A DNA stretch of 64,000 nucleotides from Eonycteris spelaea (GCA_003508835.1 PUFA01000003.1:9835501-9899500), one strand, 5' to 3'. Counted from the first letter of the stretch, positions 42,601-57,600 are shown. The notes: generated from the sequence alone by a model not told the origin. Numbers and translations: made by a program.

Positions 42601-45600
42601 GATCGAATCAGTGATTTAGAAGATAAGTAGCAGAAAGCACCCACTAACAACAGCAACAAGAAAAAGAATCCAGAAAGAATGAAGGCAGTATAAGGGGCCT
42701 CTGGGACAACATCAAGCACAACAATTGTATCACAGCGGTGCCAGATGGAGGGAGAGAGAGAGCAGCAAAGAACTGAAAACTATTTCAAGAAATAATGACT
42801 GAAAACTTCCTGGTAAAGAAAATCTAGTGAAGAAAAAAGACATACAAGCTCAAGAAGCGCAATGTCCATAAAAGGTGAACCCAAAGAGGCCCATACCAAG
42901 ACATATCAAAATTAAAATGCCAAAGGTTAAATATAAAGAGAGCATCTTAAAAGCAGCAAAAGAAAAACAATTAGTTACCTACAAGGGAGCTCTCATTAGA
43001 CTGTCAGCTGATTTTTCAACAGAAACTTTGCAGGCCAGAAGGGCTTGGCACAAAATATTCAAAGTGAAGAAAAGCCAGGACCTACAACCAAGATTACTCT
43101 ACCCAGCAGAGCTATCATTTAGAACTGAAGGATAAAGAGCTTCCCAGACATGAAAAAGCTAAAGGAGTTCATCACCACCAAGCAAGTATTACAGGAAATG
43201 ATGGAGGAACTCCCTTAAGAGAAAAAAAAAATGAATCAAAAATATGAATAAAGAATGGCAAAAACAACATATCTATCGACAAGTACTTCAAAAAAAAAAA
43301 TAATTAAATGCTCCAATCAAAAGATGGGGTGGCTAAATGGATAACAAGACACTCACATGCTGCCTACAAGAGATTCACTTCAGATTAAGACACACACAGA
43401 CTAAAAGTAAAGGGATGGGAAAAGATATTTCATGATGGACCTAGATAGTATTGTGCTGAGTGGACTAAGTCAGAGAAAGACAAATACCATATGATTTTAC
43501 ATACACGTGGAAGCTAAAGAACAAAATAAATAACAACAACAAAAAACCAGAAACAAACTCACAGACACAGAGAACATTTCAAGGGTTACCAGATGGGAGG
43601 GGGTTGAGGGAGTAGGTGAAAAAAGAGAAAAGGATTAAGAAATATGAAATGGTAGTTACAAAAGTCATGGAGATACAAAGGACACAATGAATATACTCAA
43701 TAATATTATAACAACTATGTACGGGATCATATGGATACTAGATTTATTAAGGTGATCACTTCATGAGAAATAGAGGTCTAATCACTATGTTGTACACCTG
43801 AAACTAATATAATATTGAATGCCAACTATAATTGAAAATAAAAAAATATTATTAAAAAAAGAAAAAAAAGAAATTTTGGATCAGACCTACAATGCAATGC
43901 TGTGCAGTTACTATTTGGAATAAGAAAGGTGTACATCATCCACAATATATTGTATGAAAAAGAGTCACAGAACTGCATGTATTTTGTGTTTGGTTACCTC
44001 TGAAGAGTGAGACAAGGATTAAAGCAAAAACAAAAAACAAAACTGTACTTTTACGTAGAGCAAATATTAATTCGATTAATCACAACAAGCAATTCTGGAA
44101 GAAAATTATGAAAATGATTTTAAAATAACAGAGCCATAAATTGTTATTAAAACATACAAAGCTATCAGAAAAGGCAAACAAGCTATTTTATAATTCCTTA
44201 AAAAAAGAACTCTGTTGGTAACAGGAGGCTCAATAATGGGTCTAAACTAGTTAATTCCTGTTTCTGCTGTTCACAGAGTTCCTTATAAAGACATCTATTT
44301 TCCCAATCTTCAAATCAATTTAACTTGCATTTATTTAATGTTTGCCATGTGCCAGGGATCACGCTGGGAACAGACCAAGAACAATTTTTCCTGTTCAATA
44401 AGGAATTTGCAAGCTCCACAGAAATCAGTACAATAGGTCACATCTCTAATAATGTTAGTTGTTTTTTTTTTATTCTTCTTTCCACTAAAATATCACACTA
44501 ACACCGGAAGCAATCATTAAAAATATTATTATATCCGGTGTGTCTATACGTGTTCATACTGCTATATTTGTACCAATTAAGTATAAGCCAAATAAACACT
44601 AGTCAAAATTTATATTGTGACAAACCATTTTCTTATATCTCACCTCTCTAAACTAAATATTAAGCTCTTATGGGTACTAACTGTAGCCCCTCCTCCTGGG
44701 GCCTTGTATATGAACAGGCACATCAAAACACAAATAATAACTATTAAAAAAATCTGGCTAGACAACACATATAAAAACATAGTATTGCCTAAAAAGTGGA
44801 ACATATCTGCCTAAAAGGGCAATACAAGTTCAGGCATCGCACAAATAAGTGACATAATTCACAAACAAGTCAAATAAAAGGGCAATTACAAGGTTTCAAA
44901 AAGAGAAGTCTGAAATATTAGATAAACAGTATGAAATGAAGTTAACCAGTCAGAGGCTTACAGAAATGTCATCTAGTTTCCCTAATTCGTGATCAGTTCA
45001 TAATCATGTTTTATTTATTCATAATCAGAAAGTGGTAGGATCATTACTTATTTTCTTATACTGCATAGGCCCTATGCCTACTCATTTTGCTATGATGCAG
45101 AATATCATAATCTAACATAATCACCCAGGTTTCCATGCGATTGAAACTTAAAACCACAATAGATGATGCTGATAACTACAACAAATAGCTAAAATTGTAT
45201 TGTGTTATCTCAGAAACACAAAAACCCTCTTTCAAGAAGTCCTTTACATGCAGAGAAGCAGCAAAAATTGAACAAGTCTATGTACATACACGTGCAGGTA
45301 CACACACACCAATAACCACTACTGTAGGTTTTATAGAAGACAAGCAGAAAGTTGTTATCTTGAAACGAAAATCTAGTAAAGATTTACTGACTGTTGGACA
45401 GCCTCATTTACTTCCTTGGTAAACGGAATTGCTACAGACTAGAAGACATGTTCCATTGACGGATAGGTGGTTGTAAGGCAGAATCTACTTTAAACAGTAA
45501 TATTCTTTGCCATGGAAAGTACATAATCGACAGATGTTTCTTAAATGGACTTTATCTGCCCAAACAGGACAAACAGTTCAGTCAGACATAGGCTGCTGCT

Positions 45601-48600
45601 TTATAGCTAAGGTGTGTGGAAGTTGGATAGAGCCGGTGTATTCCTGTACCACAGCAAAGATGCCTCATTTTGGGCAGCCCACCCCTTGCTTAAATCCTTC
45701 CAAGATTTTCTACTGTTCTCCAAATAACATTTGAAATCATTATCATGAACCAAAGGCCCAAACAGGTCTGTTTTCACTCTTTACACTACTCTCCTCATGC
45801 CCAATACTCCTAGTCCTCCAACTTTCCCAGCTTCTTTCCATCCTTCAGATCTCAGTTAAGTGGGTCCCTCTATTTTGTCCCTGACCACCGACTACACGTA
45901 GGCGAGGCAGCCCTGATATGCTCTCAGAGCACCCTGTACTTTTCCTATGAAGCACTTATCCCAACTAAACTAAGTTCCAGTTAAAGCAACAACTATCATT
46001 CTCACCTACCAATCTATGGAAGGAAGCCCAGCAGGTGATTCAGAATTTGCTCAGTACTTACTAGGTCAATAAATTCTGGCCTAGACCTGTGCCTTTAAAT
46101 ATTTGTTCCACTAACTTGGCTTCTGGTCTTAACCTTGTCCTGCATAGCCCCAAAAGGGAACACATGTAAAATTACACTGCTCTCAGAAACTCAACTTCAA
46201 ATTCAGAAAGACAAGCTTTCCTACAGATCTAACTACTGTTGCTTATTTTCAATGCATTGAATTCAAATATTTCATTTCCCCCCTCCATTCTGGAGTTCTC
46301 AAAAATCAATAACCTAAAAAAATGGACAAGTGCTATGAATGGGAAAGTCAAAGAAACTCAAATGTTAAGGGATTAAAACAATTATCATTTTCTACCTATT
46401 ATATTGATCAAGATGAAAGTCTGACACTAACTAAAATAGGCAAGGAAATGAGTAACAGTATCACGTTTAGATATCTTCAGACATTGATAGTTAAAATAAA
46501 TTAGGGCAAACTTTTAGAAAAATAACTTGGCAATATCTATAAAAAATGTAAACGCACAAATCCCTCACCCTGCAAATTTCACTTCTAGAATTTATCCTAT
46601 TGACATGTTCCCATAAATGCACAAAGGAATCACTCAAGGGATTCATGATGACATCAAGAAAGATATGGCTAAACAAATCATGGTACATCTATACAATCCA
46701 ATACACAACAACTGTTCAAATATGAGATAAAGATTTATACACTCATATGAAAAGATATCTAAGACCTAAGGTTAAGTTGCACAAATACATAGACATATAC
46801 ACAGTTAAACAGCTCTACTTTGGTGAAGATCAAAAAGCATCTTGGGGGGGGGGGGGTGGCTGTCAAGAGTTAGCAACAAAAAATTAAGTCATAAAGGGGA
46901 AATACATGAGTTGGATATTAAATGGTTAACTTGAGCCTACATGCTGAAAAAGGCTTCTGGGTAATACTGACTCGGTGCCCCAACAATTTACTTTGTCCTG
47001 CAGGTCCATTTATTTACTCATAGTTTCTCCTGTTTCAATGTTTGGTTAAACAAACTCCACCTAGGTCCAGACAAAAGGCTAAGGCTATTTGAGTTCTTGA
47101 AATAATTTAGAAACCTTGATTTTGGTATATATAACAAATGAACTTTTAAAATTTTGATAAAGACAAACTTCATCTTAGACCATTAGACCACGATAAAAGA
47201 CACAGTCAACGAATGGTAAGAGTTCTGTAAGAATACACATCACAGTTTACTCACATTATGCTTCTAGAGTGGGACTGAGACTAAAGCATTTTACACTTTT
47301 AAGAATATTTTAAGTCTACGGCCATGCACCCTGAACAAGCCAATCCCATCTGATCTTGGAAGCTAAGCAGGGTCGGGCCTGGTTAGTACTTGGATGGGAG
47401 ACCACCTAGGAAGACCAGGTGTTGTAGGTGTAAAAAAAAAAAAAAAAAGGGATTGTAAGCTGACAAGGTCTTTGCAATCTGTGAGGTCAACCAAGGCTGC
47501 CTCACCTAAAAACAAACAAAACAAAACAAAAAAAAACAACAAAAAAACTACACACAAAAGATTTGAAAACTTACGGGAAAAAAAGGATAATATTTTAAAA
47601 ATAGTACTATTTTCTTATGACCTAGGACTGCTCTAAAAGTTTATTACCCAAGTAAGTTATCCCTATTTACCAACAAAAACCCAATTATTAAAATGATTAC
47701 ACACACTCAAAGAAATGCACTGAAATTAATCAGCAATCCCAGGACCCATACTATGGTCCCTAAATAACACTTTGCCAATAAAAGCAGGAAATATATTTCA
47801 CTAAATATAAAAGAAAGCATCATGCTGTATACCTAAAACGTATACAGTTATGTACATCAATTACCTCTCAATAAAACGGGATTACACTTTTTTAAAGGCA
47901 GAAAATATATAAGATAAGCCTGAAACATCTTGTCATGACAGAAAGCAAGAAAGCTATTTAAAAACTACAATACAAACAACACTCCAAGAGGCTGGCACTG
48001 GCTAAAGATAATCAAAAAGAATGACTACAATGGTCTAAAACACAAACATATAAAAATCCATAAATTCACAAAAATACTTAAAAAAAAAAAGAAGTTGCTA
48101 TAGGACTAATTCAGTTGACAAAGGGGAAAATTTAAGTATTTATCTGCTTTGCCTATATGGACTGTATTTCAGTCACCAATAGTTGATGAAGAAGAGTTCT
48201 TATACAATAAATGCTCAAACTTCAGTGTACCTCTGAATCCCGAGGCTTGTTAAAACATAGATTACAGGTTCCTACCACATTAACTTTTGATATAGGTCTG
48301 GAGTAGGGCCAACAATTTGCATTTCCAACAAATTATCAGATAATATTAATGGTGCAGTCTGGGGACCACGCTTTTGAGAACCTCTGTTATAGGATTCTGG
48401 ATAATAAACACAGAAAGAATTGGAAATTCACAATTCTACACAATGTTACCATTGGGGAAAACCGGCAAAGGGTAAACAAGATCTCTCTGTATTATTTCTT
48501 ACAATCAGATGTGAAACTACAATTATCTAAAAATAAAGAGTATTTTTAAAAATTTTACATTAAGACCTCCAGTTTCAAGCACTCCCAGAAGAGGGTAGTT

Positions 48601-51600
48601 GGAAGAAACTCCACACAGTATTTACTCTACATATTTATTTATAGACATTAATAGCAATTTCATTAACTCCAAAAGGATATGAAAGCTAAAGTTTTAAAAC
48701 TAACAATTACTACAGTAAATTAGGCAAGATTAAGATTAAACAAAACAAAATTAATGTAAAGCACTCATGGTCTCTATTAATCAGAGTAGTTCTCAAATTT
48801 TCAAAATCCGTACGTACTCTTAAGAATTATAGAGAACTCCAAAGACCTTTTGTTCACACGGGTCACATCTACCAATACTTATCTATAGAAATTAATTTCT
48901 ATAGAAATCAAAACAGATGAATTTAAAAATATGTATTAGTTCACTCAAAAGCAATAGAAAAAATTACATATTAAATAAATAACATTTGTTTAAAAAATAT
49001 ATTTCCAAAACTAAAAATAAAAGTGAAAAGAGTCATATTGTTTTACATTTTTATAAATCTCCAGGTCAATAAAATACAGCTAGATTCTCATATTTGCTTC
49101 TCTTTGAAATATATCATGAAATATTATTTGGTGGAAGTAATGGAAAAAAGCAGGCCTTGCTCAGATATACAGCTGGTTAGAGAAAAGTTCTAAGAGCCTT
49201 TAAAAATAATTGTGACTATCCTTTGATACTACATAAAAATCCAATAAGTTGTGGTTTTAAAAAAGATATTAATTATAACAGGAAATCCAAAACATCAAAC
49301 TTTTAAAACTCTTTGTCACAATAAAATTCTTTGTTCAACCATGCATGATCTTTGAATGGCTTTTCTACTCATGCATAATTCTGCAACATTGGTTCACTAA
49401 GTTATACAAACATTCCAATCGCTGAAACATTAAATTAGGCAGTATTAAAAAACCGTTTGTAAATAGCATTATTGATTTCACTGGAAAATGTTTAAAAAAT
49501 ATTGGAAAGTTGTCAGGCTCCTGGTGGCAGATACAAGTTTTCCAAAAGTCTAATTTTTGCTTGAAACCTTGAATTTCACAAAAGGAAACAAATACTGCCA
49601 GGTGTCTTCTTCAATGAAACAGGCTCACTACACATTCATTTTTGAGAAAACATCTGCCAAATACCATGTCTGAATAACCACAGTTTCTCATCAGTCTTTT
49701 TATCCCCCCAAATAAAAATGTTGCTCCATGAAAAAAAGTGCTGGTTTCACTACAATTCAATCACACAAGTGTACTTCCTCTGGAATGTTCAGTACCTAGT
49801 ACGTTACGTATACTTCCTATTTTGTCACACAGATTATTAAAGAGATGTGTACTCACAACCAACATCATATTTAACAGCAAGACTGAAAGCTGTCCCCCTA
49901 GGATCAGAAACAAGAGAAGGATGTCCACTTTCACCACTTTTATTTAACATAGTATTCGAAGTTGTAGCCATAGCAACTAGGCAAGAAAAAGAAATAAAAA
50001 AGGTAAAATGACCTCTGTTCACAGATGACATAATTTTAGTAGAAAACCCTACAGATTCTTGAAAAACCTGTTAGAGCTAATAAACATATTCAGCAAAGTT
50101 GAAGCATACAAAATCAACATTCAAAAATCAGTTGCATGTCTATAAACTAACAACGAACAATCCAAAAAGGAAACTAAGAAAACGATTCCATTTACAATCA
50201 TATCAAAAACAATAAAATATTTCAAAATAAATTTAACCAAGAAAGGTAAGAATGCACACTGAAAACTACAAAACACTGCTGAAAGAAATAAAAGACAAAT
50301 AAATTGAAACAAATCCCAAGACAATGATATTATTAACATAACACTACTCAGGGACTTACAGATTAAAAGCAATCCCTATCAAATTCCCAATGGCATTTTT
50401 ACAGAAAAAGAAAAACCCATCCTAATATTTATATAGATTCTCAAGTGTTCCAAATAGCTAAAAACAATCTTCAAAAAGAAAATTAAAATCGGAAGACTTG
50501 TATTTCCTAATCTCAAAACTTACCAGAAAGCTACAGTTACCAGAATACAGTTGACCTTGAACAAAACAGGTTTGAATAGCCGTAGGTCCGCTTATATGCT
50601 AATTAAAAAAATACATACTGTAAATGTATTTCCTCTTCCTTATGATTCTCTTAACTGTATTGTAAAAATATAGTATATAATACATATAACATACAAAATA
50701 TGTGTTGACTATCCAATAAGTAAGGCTTCTGGTCATTAGCAGGCTATTAGTAAAGTTTTGGGGGGTCAAAAGTTTTATGTGGATTACTGTCTGTGCTAGG
50801 GGTAAGTGCCCCTAACCTCTGCATTATTCAAGGGTCATCTATAATATGATAGAGACATAAGAACAGATATATAGACAATGGAACAGAATAGAAAGCCCAG
50901 AAATAAACCCTTGTATATATAGTCACACTAGTCATTATGGAAATGCAAAGTAAAATCATAAGCAGATACCATTCCAGAGCCATTAAGATGGCTTTTTTGA
51001 AACAAGCATGTGTATAAATTGGGACCCTGACGTACTACAAATAAGAATACCAAATGGTACAGCCACTGTGGGGAACAGTGTAAAAAGTAAACACAGAATT
51101 ACCATAAGATTCAACAACTGTTCTGAGTACATACTCAAAAGAACGTAAGAAGGGATCAAACATATTTGTGCACCCATGTTCATAGCAGCACTATGCACAA
51201 CAGCCAAAAGGTGGAAGCCACCCTAGTGCCATAGACGAATAAATAAAATGTGGTATATACATACAATGGAATATTATTCAGCATTTAAAAGGAAGGAAAT
51301 TCTGACACATGCTACAACACGGATAAACCTAGAAGACATTATGCTAAGTTAAATGAGCCAGTTGCAAAAGAAAGAACTGTATGATTTCACTTATAAGAGG
51401 TACCCAGAGGAGTAAAATTCACAAAGATTGAAAGTAGAAGGGTGGTTGCCAGGGACTGGGAGTTACTGTTCAATGGGTACGGAGTTTCAGTTTGGGAAAA
51501 TGAAAAAAGTTCTGGAGATAGATGGTGATGATGATTACAAAACGATGTGAATGGACTTAATGCTGCTGAACTGTACAATTAAAAACTGGTTAAAAGGGTA

Positions 51601-54600
51601 AATTTATGTATTTATGTTTATTGCAATAAAAATAAGGTAAAAATGTTAAAATTTAAAGGTTAAATTTTATTCATATTTTAACACAATGAAAAAATGCATG
51701 CACACGCGCACACACACACAAAGACATGCACTCAAGGGTCAAGATTTAACAAAATAATTTGAGCTGCTTTGACGAACAGTCATAAAGTGTCATTTTTTAA
51801 CTGTCAGTGTGTGGTGTGAAAAATAAAATGACTACTAGTACAGTCTGCTACCTCTGCCTTGATTAACAACTAGGCATTAACAATTTTTACCCACATTTGC
51901 TTTTATACCATTAAAACACATGTTAACACAGGGGAAAGGTCTTAGTAGCATCATAAATAATTTTTACCTCATGGACCCATATAATCCCTAAACAGGTCTT
52001 GGTGATGCACCAACAAGAATCTACTGACCACATCAAGAACCATTTCTTGATGAATGAATAAATATGGGAAGAGCAAAACAATGACAGACTGAAAAAGCTA
52101 AACAATTTTAAGTTTTTCCTCAATAAGGGAAATGTTTACAACTAAAGTTCATTATTTGCCTTAAAATGTCATAAGTTCTTAAATCAGACATAGCAAAATA
52201 TTCTGCAATACTCCTTTCACCTCCAAAAGTCTGATTCAAAGGAAAAGGCTCAGGCCCCCCGTAATGATAAGCTCAACACAGAACCACTAAAATACAGTAT
52301 AATAAATGCTATAATAGCAATAAAAAGTATTTGGGAGATGGCACCACAGAAAATGTCAGAGTAGAGAGAATCTCTAAATTTGAAGATAAGATCATTGAAA
52401 TGGAGTCTGGGGAGCAAAAAGTAAAATAAACACCACCAAGCTGATAAATATATACATTTTAAGAGTCTAAGAAGGAGAAGAGAGGGTGCAGAAAGAATAC
52501 TTGAAGAAATAATGTTCAAAAACTCCCCAAATTTCAGGAAATACATGAATCTACAAATCCTTGAAGCTCAAGAAGCTCAACAAGTTCCAAGTAGGATAAA
52601 CTCAGAAAGCCACACCGGGACACATTATAATCAAACTGTCAAAGGACAAAGAATTTAGAAAGTAGCAAGAAGTGACTTGTCATATACAAGAGAGCCACAT
52701 AAGATTAACAGCCAATTTCTCACCAGAAACTATACAGGAGAGAAAGCAGTGAGATGCCATATTTAAACTACTGAAAGAAAAATATTGTCAACCAAGAATG
52801 TTTTGGTCTGGCATAACTATCTTTCAATAATGAGGGAGAAATTAAGATGTTTCAAAAAAAGGCTGAGGGAATTTGCCACCAGCAGGCCTGTCCTTCAAGA
52901 AATACTAAAGGGAGTCCATCAGTCAGAAACGAAAGGACACCAGATAGTAACTAGAAGCCATGTAAAGAAATAAAGAATATTAGTAAATGTAACTACATAA
53001 GTAAATATAAAAGCCAGTATTATTTTTTGGTTTGTAACTCCACTTTTCCCCTATATGATTTCAAAGACAAGTGCATAAAACAATAATTATAAGTCTGTTA
53101 ATGGGTACATAACATATAAAGATGTAATTTATAACAACATAAAGGGGGAGAAAGCTATATAGGAAGAGTTTTGTATGCTATTGAAAATAAGTTCATAGCA
53201 ATCCAAACTAGATTATTATAAATTTAGAATGTTAACTGGAATTCAAAAACAAAGAAAATTCATCCCCCAAAATAGAGGAACTATAAATGGAAGAACAATT
53301 AATTCTTCCTAGAGAAGATGGGGAAAGCTGCAGAAAGGAACTGACACCACAGTTTCAAGGCTAAGACACAAAGCAGAAACACGAAAAGGGAAGAGTATAT
53401 AAAAACAGACACATACAAGTGCAAGGTGTTCATAACATTTTAATTGGGGAAAATTCACACATTAAATTAACCATGTTAAAGTGTATATAATTCAGGGGCA
53501 TTTAGTGCATTCATAAGGCTGTGCAACCATCACCACTATCTAGTTCCAAAACATTTTTGTGACTTCCCTAAAGATGACCTCATACCCATTAAAGTTATCT
53601 AGTCCCCACTCCTTGCCTCCCCCAATCCTCTAGCAACTACTTTCTGTCTCTGTGCATTAATCTATTCTGAATGCTTCATATAAATGGAATCATACGATAT
53701 GTGACACTATGTGTCTGGCTTCTTCACTTAGCATATCTTCCAGGTACATCTACATTGTAGCATGTATCGGAACTTCATTCCTTTTTATGGCTGAATAATA
53801 TTTCATTGTATGGATATACCACATAAATCCATTCAACTGCTGATGGACATTCAGGTTGTTTCCACCTTTTGGGGACTGTAAAGAACAATGCTATGCATTC
53901 TCATAAAGTCTTTGAATACCTGCTCCCAACTCTTTTATTACGTAGAAAAGTCTATATTATACTTTACCATTTGTTTAAAACAGAGAAAGAAATTATAACA
54001 AGTATATGACTGTAATGCAAAGAATTATGGAAGAATATATAAACTGTTAACATACTGATTCTGGTAGGGAAAATGAGTGGGTAGGGAAGAGGAATGGGAA
54101 CAGCCTTACTCTTTTTGCCTTTTGTAATATGCATGTGCTATAACCTACTAAAACATACATGTGGTTTTTTTTTTTAAATAAACCTGGAAAGTCCAAACAT
54201 TTAATATAAATAAGCATAGTGAATTATTTTCTTAATTTCTAGGTTATTATAGGGAGAAAGGACTAAGGAAATATAAAAAGAACAAGACTAACAAGTATCT
54301 GATGGTAGCCAAAAGTTATGCTAGAGAATCAAAAATGACCAAAAAAACCTATTACGGCAAGGCGACTAAATAAATAATTCATCACTATAATTCTCTTATT
54401 GCAATCTTAAATCACTTAAAATTCTTTGCAGAAAAGACATTAAACGTTTATCTAAAATGTTTCTTATCCTGCCTAATTCCAAACAGGAGTTATGAAATGA
54501 AATGTTATACTTAAAATATCCAATATTTGTTCTACATAAGACCACATTCAAATGATTAAAGCCACAGTAAAAACTATGTCTATATACTTTGTACAGCTCC

Positions 54601-57600
54601 TAGCAAATTCTACTCACGACTTCAAATTTCAAATCAAAGAAGTCTTCCCTGATTGCCTAAACTGGTGAGTTTCTGCGTTATATTTTTCTTCTCTACCACT
54701 GCGCAGTTTCTAGTTTAGTAGAGTTAGTTTCCCTGACTGATACATAATTCCATGAAGACAGTTATGTGTCTCTCATTTGCTGAATCATCCTTGGTCTAGC
54801 GACAGAGGAGGAAGCTCAACAGGTATCTGCTGAATAAAGGTCCCCAATGATTCCAAATGAAAAATTCCCTTTACCTAAAAATACACCTATAAAATTATAA
54901 GTTATCATATTATGTTTGTTTAATGTAGGCGTACACCTTTATTTTAATTAGAAATTTAAGAAAATTTGCTTAAATTTTGCAACAGCAAAACGTGACAGAT
55001 CATCAATTTTTTAAAAACAGCCCTTTATGTCATAGTAAAGAGAACCTAAAGAAAATTACATTATAGGCCAAAGGGAAATTTCATGAATTTATTTCAGGGG
55101 GAACATGTCTGCTTAAGGCACGCAATGTGTCCTAGCCTCTTAATCTAACCACCAATTTACAGGAAATGGTCTACTTCTCAGTATAGGGTCTGTGGATCCC
55201 TGGAAGTTCTCAAGACCCTTTCAAGGGATCCATGAAGTCAGAACTATTTCACAATACGAAGACATTATTTGCCTTTTTCACTCTCATTCTCTTACATGTG
55301 CACAGTGGTGTTTTCCAGAGGTCATAAGACATACAATACAGCAAGTCTGAATGCAAAAGCAGACACAAAAAACCAGCTGTCTTCAACTAAGACACAAAGA
55401 TTTGCAAAATGGAACACAATCACTCTTTTCTCTAATAATTTTTAGAAATTAGTTATTTTTCACTAAAAATGTTATTTTATGTTAACATAAAATCAATTTA
55501 GTTTTGTAGCTTTAATAAGAAATATTAAAATATATTTAAATGCTTTAATTTTGAATATAACTATCAATAGATGTAACCCCACATAAATGCAATATTTGGG
55601 GTTCTTCAAATTTTTAAGAGAGTAAAGGGATATTTAAAGCATACAATCTAAGAATTCCTGGTCTGGACCATGAGAATTTGTATGAACCAATCAATTTGTT
55701 TTTTTCAAAGAATAATTTTAAAATAAAAGACAGAGGGAGTCCATAGACGTCATGGAACTTAAGGAATGTAATAAGCAAATGCAAAGAAGGAACTTTACTT
55801 GGATCCTGATTTTAAAAAATAGCTAAAAAAAAAAAAAAAGATGTGAGAATCAAGGAAACAAATACTGGCTGGATATTTAATGGTATTTTAAGAAATTAAC
55901 TTTTCGAAGTTGTTAACAAAGAGTTTAACTGCTGAAGCTGGGTTATAACTACATGGGGGTTCATAAAAGTCAGGCAGTTTGAGAACACCAAATACTTTTA
56001 AGTATAAAAACTTACAAAACATAGACACTCTAATTTACTCGTTCAACTCTAACTCAAAGCAAATAACAGTATCAAACAATATAAAAGCCACTGATTGTCA
56101 ATTCAAAAGGGAATCCCTTCATTTTAAGGATTTCTATTGTTACTTTTTAAATGAAATAAAAATTTGTCTTTTCTATTTCTAATATCAAATAAATTAGAGC
56201 AACTAAGAAAACACAGTACTTATTTTAGCATCTCTTACAAACCAAAAATCATGTTCATTAATATAAATGTCAATTCAACATATTTAAGAACCTTCATCAA
56301 AGGCAATAATATTGAGGTTATGGAGGCTAAAAACTGAAACACGAAAACCACCACACAAAGGAGCCCACTCACTACTACACAACCAACACATAGCCTCCCA
56401 ATCCACAGTACACCATAAAGTGATAATTAGTTCCCTGAAAGATGTCTAATACAGCTCATTGATAAAAAAAGGTAATAATTTTTAACAAATGATTACAAAT
56501 ACAAGGAAAATCTAAACTTTAATCTAACATTTAATTGTTGCCAATTTTGGGAAAACAGTAACAAGCATTCAAGGGCTGAACATTGCCAGTTTGGCTCTTC
56601 GCATCCCAAGCTTTTTCACCTCAGCATCCCAGTAGCTATTCCCAGTAGCTAAAATAGTTAGTTCAAAGAGATATTTTATTAAAAGTCACCCTACAGAGAT
56701 GATTTCCCTTACCATCTTAACTACTTAAGGTTTTCCTTCTATAATAGACAACGCAAAAATACTTGTTTATATTTTGCCCTCCCTATGAAAGTATAAATTC
56801 TATGAAGGCAGGGAGAAACTTGCTTTTAATTTTTTATTCAAATATATGCGACATATGATAAAAACGTTTTTTTATCACTGCAATATCCAATGCTTGACAC
56901 ATAGAGTGAATTAATATACTCCAAAGCATTGAAGCAGTTATGATTTTGTTAAGACTCAAATATGAATAACATACAAGAGGTGGTGTAAAGGATTCATTGA
57001 CTAGACCAGTGAAAGTAGTACTAATCAACTGCAAACAATTTCCTATCTATTTTCTTCAATTCTTGCAGAGATTTTGGTTGTTGTTTTTATGTTTGTATGT
57101 ATATAAAAGTCCAAATATTAGCACGTTTTATAAATTCTGTTATGTTCATGGTCATTATTTTGATAGCAATAAAAGTTACATAACTTAAGGATGTATATTA
57201 ACAGTTTTATAATTTAGACTAGTAGTGAGTCATTTAGAGTTCAAAACAATTACCTTCAGAACATACTACTACAAAAGCAAAAAGACAATGCACTTAGTGG
57301 GAGAAAATATTTGCAAGTCATGAATCTGGTAAGGGACTTGAAATCTAGAATAATAAAGAACCCTTATAACTCAATAATAAAAAGACAAGTAATCCAATTT
57401 AAAAATAGACAAGGATCTGAATAGACATTTCTCCAAAGATGGCATACAAATGGCCAATAAGCACATGAAAATATGCTTAATATAAATAAACCATCAGGGA
57501 AATGCAACTCAAACCCCTAACGAGATACCACTTTACACTCAATAGGGTGGCTATAAAAAAAAGATAACAACAAGCTTTGGTGGAGATGTGGAGAAATTGA

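Noticed and set aside
42875..43135. Short protein-coding gene
   Set aside because: The frame is the C-terminal domain of an L1 ORF1 inside a broken L1, not a host gene.
47314..47430. A genuine 5S rRNA gene
   Set aside because: The 5S-like part continues into an A-run, SINE body and A-tail, and the second copy has the same fusion. It is a SINE, not a 5S gene.
56600..56650. Alu-like 'cctcagcatcccagtagct' motif
   Set aside because: Only about 20 bases resemble Alu; the flanks do not, and Alu is primate-specific. It is chance similarity plus a local 12-bp duplication.
56570..56660. Possible gene-derived segment (minus strand reads [18 protein letters not shown] then stop)
   Set aside because: The frame is very short, I recognise no protein, and no splice borders or poly-A tail are evident. 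A protein search would be needed to support it.
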